Position numbers and translations under genes: made by a program. A DNA stretch of 64,000 nucleotides from Mycobacterium sp. DL (GTDB lineage Bacteria; Actinomycetota; Actinomycetes; Mycobacteriales; Mycobacteriaceae). Below the pieces are notes generated by a model, which saw nothing but the letters and a program-made list of their open reading frames with translations, did not search any database and was not told the origin of the DNA. The stretch is taken from the NCBI RefSeq assembly GCF_039729195.1, contig NZ_CP155796.1, positions 248,001 to 312,000 of the forward strand, written 5' to 3'. Positions 62,690-64,000 of the stretch are shown in pieces; the stretch's first letter is position 1, and each line of letters begins with the position of its first letter.

Positions 62690-63601
62690 CTACGCCGCCG
62701 GCGGCGCGTAAGCCGTTCGCAGCAGAGCACACTGACTGGCAAAAAACGATTGTGAGACACTGGCTTTCGGTGCGATCCCGTCGAACCCGTGGAATGCGCC
62801 GTCGACCACCATGACCTCGCACGGCACGCCCGCGGCACGCAGTCGCTCGGCGTAGGCCAGATCCTCGTCGTGGAACAGGTCCAGTGTCCCGACACCGATC
62901 CACGCCGGCGGCAGTCCGGCCAGATCCTGGCGGCGGGCGGGGACGGCGACGTTGGGATCGGCATCGCCCAGATAGGCCCGCCAACCGAACCGGTTGCTCG
63001 ACTGGTTCCACAGCCGGTGGCCGGGATTGTCCAGACCGGCGCGCTGCACGGTACGGTCGTCGATCATCGGATAGACGAGAATCTGTGCGGCAACGTCGAT
63101 CTCGCCGCGGTCGCGGGTGAGCAGCGCGAGCGTGGCCGCCAACCCGCCGCCCGCGCTGGCCCCGCCGATCGCCACCCGGTCCGGGTCCACAGACGGGAGC
63201 GCGCGCAGCCAGTTCAGCGCCGAATAGCAGTCCTCGACGGGCGCCGGATACGGATGTTCGGGAGCCAGTCGGTAGTCGACCGAGACCACGGTGGCGCCGA
63301 GTTCCCGGGCGAACCTGCCGCACAGCACGTCGTCCTGGGCGGCGTCGCCGATCACGTAGCCGCCGCCGTGGATCCACAGCAGCGCCGGACCCGGAGTGGC
63401 CGCGCCCACGGGACGGTACAGCCGGACCCCGACGCCTGATGGCAGCGTCAGAACCTCTGGCGCATCGGGGCCCTCGGGATCACGCCCCCACATGAGCCGG
63501 CCGGCGGCACGCATCAACGGCAACGTCAGGGGCGTGATGATCTGCTTCGGCAGCAGTCGGGCGCTGCGTTTCAGCTCGGGATGGAACTCGATGCTGTGCA
63601 C
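62690..63601 (-). CDS. lipW: Esterase LipW (hormone-sensitive lipase family)
   Basis: 303 residues. Oxyanion motif HGGGYVIGD at 78-86, DYRLAPEHPYPA, nucleophile Ser149 in GGASAGGGL, Asp in GTLDLFHDEDLAYAERL near 240 and His in GAFHGFDG near 272. It hydrolyses short- or medium-chain esters. Position next to the acyl-CoA dehydrogenase and beyond fadD4 matches Rv0217c. It has no signal peptide and is probably cytoplasmic. Its stop is one base from the convergent PE-PPE-domain gene. Confidence 0.93.
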   Translation of the reverse strand: MHSIEFHPELKRSARLLPKQIITPLTLPLMRAAGRLMWGRDPEGPDAPEVLTLPSGVGVRLYRPVGAATPGPALLWIHGGGYVIGDAAQDDVLCGRFARELGATVVSVDYRLAPEHPYPAPVEDCYSALNWLRALPSVDPDRVAIGGASAGGGLAATLALLTRDRGEIDVAAQILVYPMIDDRTVQRAGLDNPGHRLWNQSSNRFGWRAYLGDADPNVAVPARRQDLAGLPPAWIGVGTLDLFHDEDLAYAERLRAAGVPCEVMVVDGAFHGFDGIAPKASVSQSFFASQCALLRTAYAPPAA

Positions 63602-63617
63602 CCGACCAGTATGCGCA

Positions 63618-64000
63618 TCACTTCAGCAGCGGATCGCGCGGTAGCCCCAGAATTCTCTCGGCGATCGTGTTGCGGGTGATCTCGGAGGTTCCGCCGGCGA
63701 TCGTCATCGCGCGGTTGCCGAGATAGCTGAGCGTCAGCTGCGGGGTCTGCCCGACGACCGCGGCGGTGCCGGCGAGCTCGAAGGCCAGCTCAGTGAGGTG
63801 CTGCCCGGATTCGGCGACCAGCAGCTTGGTCACGTTGCCCTCGGGCCCCGGCTCGGCACCCGCGATCGCCCGGGTGGCGCGCCGCAGGTTGAGCAGTCGC
63901 AACGAATGGATCTCGGCGATCACCTCACCGGCGCGTCGGACATACCTGTCGGAGGTTGCGGGCGAGCTGTCCAGCAGCTCGACCAGCTGGTCAGGGGTGG
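63618..64000 (-). CDS. fadE3: Acyl-CoA dehydrogenase, C-terminal part (FadE3-like)
   Basis: The stop TGA is at 63618-63620 and the frame stays open to the right edge, so about 127 C-terminal residues are present. They show the helical domain (DRYVRRAGEVIAEIHSLRLLNLR), the family end MTIAGGTSEITRNTIAERILGLPRDP, where GGTSEI binds FAD. The enzyme oxidises acyl-CoA in beta-oxidation. Matches Rv0215c by order (lipW and fadD4 near). It lies 16 bases upstream of lipW on the same strand. Confidence 0.93.
   Translation of the reverse strand, partial: TPDQLVELLDSSPATSDRYVRRAGEVIAEIHSLRLLNLRRATRAIAGAEPGPEGNVTKLLVAESGQHLTELAFELAGTAAVVGQTPQLTLSYLGNRAMTIAGGTSEITRNTIAERILGLPRDPLLK

Noticed and set aside
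1..64000. CRISPR arrays, tRNA, rRNA and insertion sequences
   Set aside because: No regularly spaced repeats, cloverleaf-like segments with CCA-type ends, rRNA signatures or transposase-like proteins were recognised on reading both strands.

Overview
The window looks like chromosomal DNA of a non-tuberculous mycobacterium (Mycolicibacterium type). It is GC-rich with frequent GTG/TTG starts. From about 9.9 kb to the right edge it carries, in order, recognisable counterparts of the Mycobacterium tuberculosis block Rv0189c to about Rv0217c: ilvD, ricR, an L,D-transpeptidase, zmp1, Rv0199, Rv0200, Rv0201c, mmpL11, Rv0203, Rv0204c, Rv0205, mmpL3, Rv0207c, trmB, Rv0209, Rv0210, pckA, fadD4, fadE3 and lipW. 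All family names and homologies are recognition from memory of the protein sequences; no search was run.

Layout. 1-8.4 kb: copper/heavy-metal island. A truncated LdtB-type L,D-transpeptidase faces a metal operon (copZ, secreted HxH protein, CopA ATPase with CPC, YHS protein, CsoR-family repressor, CopB-type ATPase with CPH). Two copies of the palindrome TACCC-N5-GGGTA precede the operon, and a His-rich membrane protein converges on it. 8.6-9.8 kb: two secreted proteins, one a chymotrypsin-fold protease. 9.9-12.7 kb: ilvD, divergent from a DUF305 lipoprotein-ricR operon with a third TACCC-N5-GGGTA box. 13-18.9 kb: a basic-tailed protein, LdtE-type transpeptidase and a tightly overlapping DUF4129-MoxR-DUF58 operon. 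18.9-26 kb: accessory genes (DUF222/HNH protein, Thr/Glu-repeat hydrolase, TetR plus two lipases, small secreted protein).

26-36.3 kb: Zmp1 metallopeptidase, Rv0199/Rv0200-type membrane proteins, MmpL11, two tandem Rv0203-type haem-binding proteins and a PrrAB-like two-component system that starts 5 bases after the second of them. 36.3-41.9 kb: APC permease, DUF3054, M23 lipoprotein, Rv0204c flippase-like protein and AI-2E-type transporter. 42-51 kb: MmpL3, NYN protein and TrmB; two P-loop-like proteins with degenerate Walker A motifs; PckA. 51-57 kb: a lipid/CoA island (SDR-MFS-TetR, divergent from FadD4-enoyl-CoA hydratase) with shared palindromic half-sites. 57-64 kb: SDR/XRE pair, CoA-transferase, amidohydrolase, a PE-PPE-domain secreted protein, LipW and the 3' part of an acyl-CoA dehydrogenase.

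The main themes are copper defence under probable RicR control, cell-envelope building (MmpL3, MmpL11, two L,D-transpeptidases), haem handling, and lipid/acyl-CoA metabolism. No tRNA, rRNA, CRISPR array, insertion sequence or phage module was recognised.
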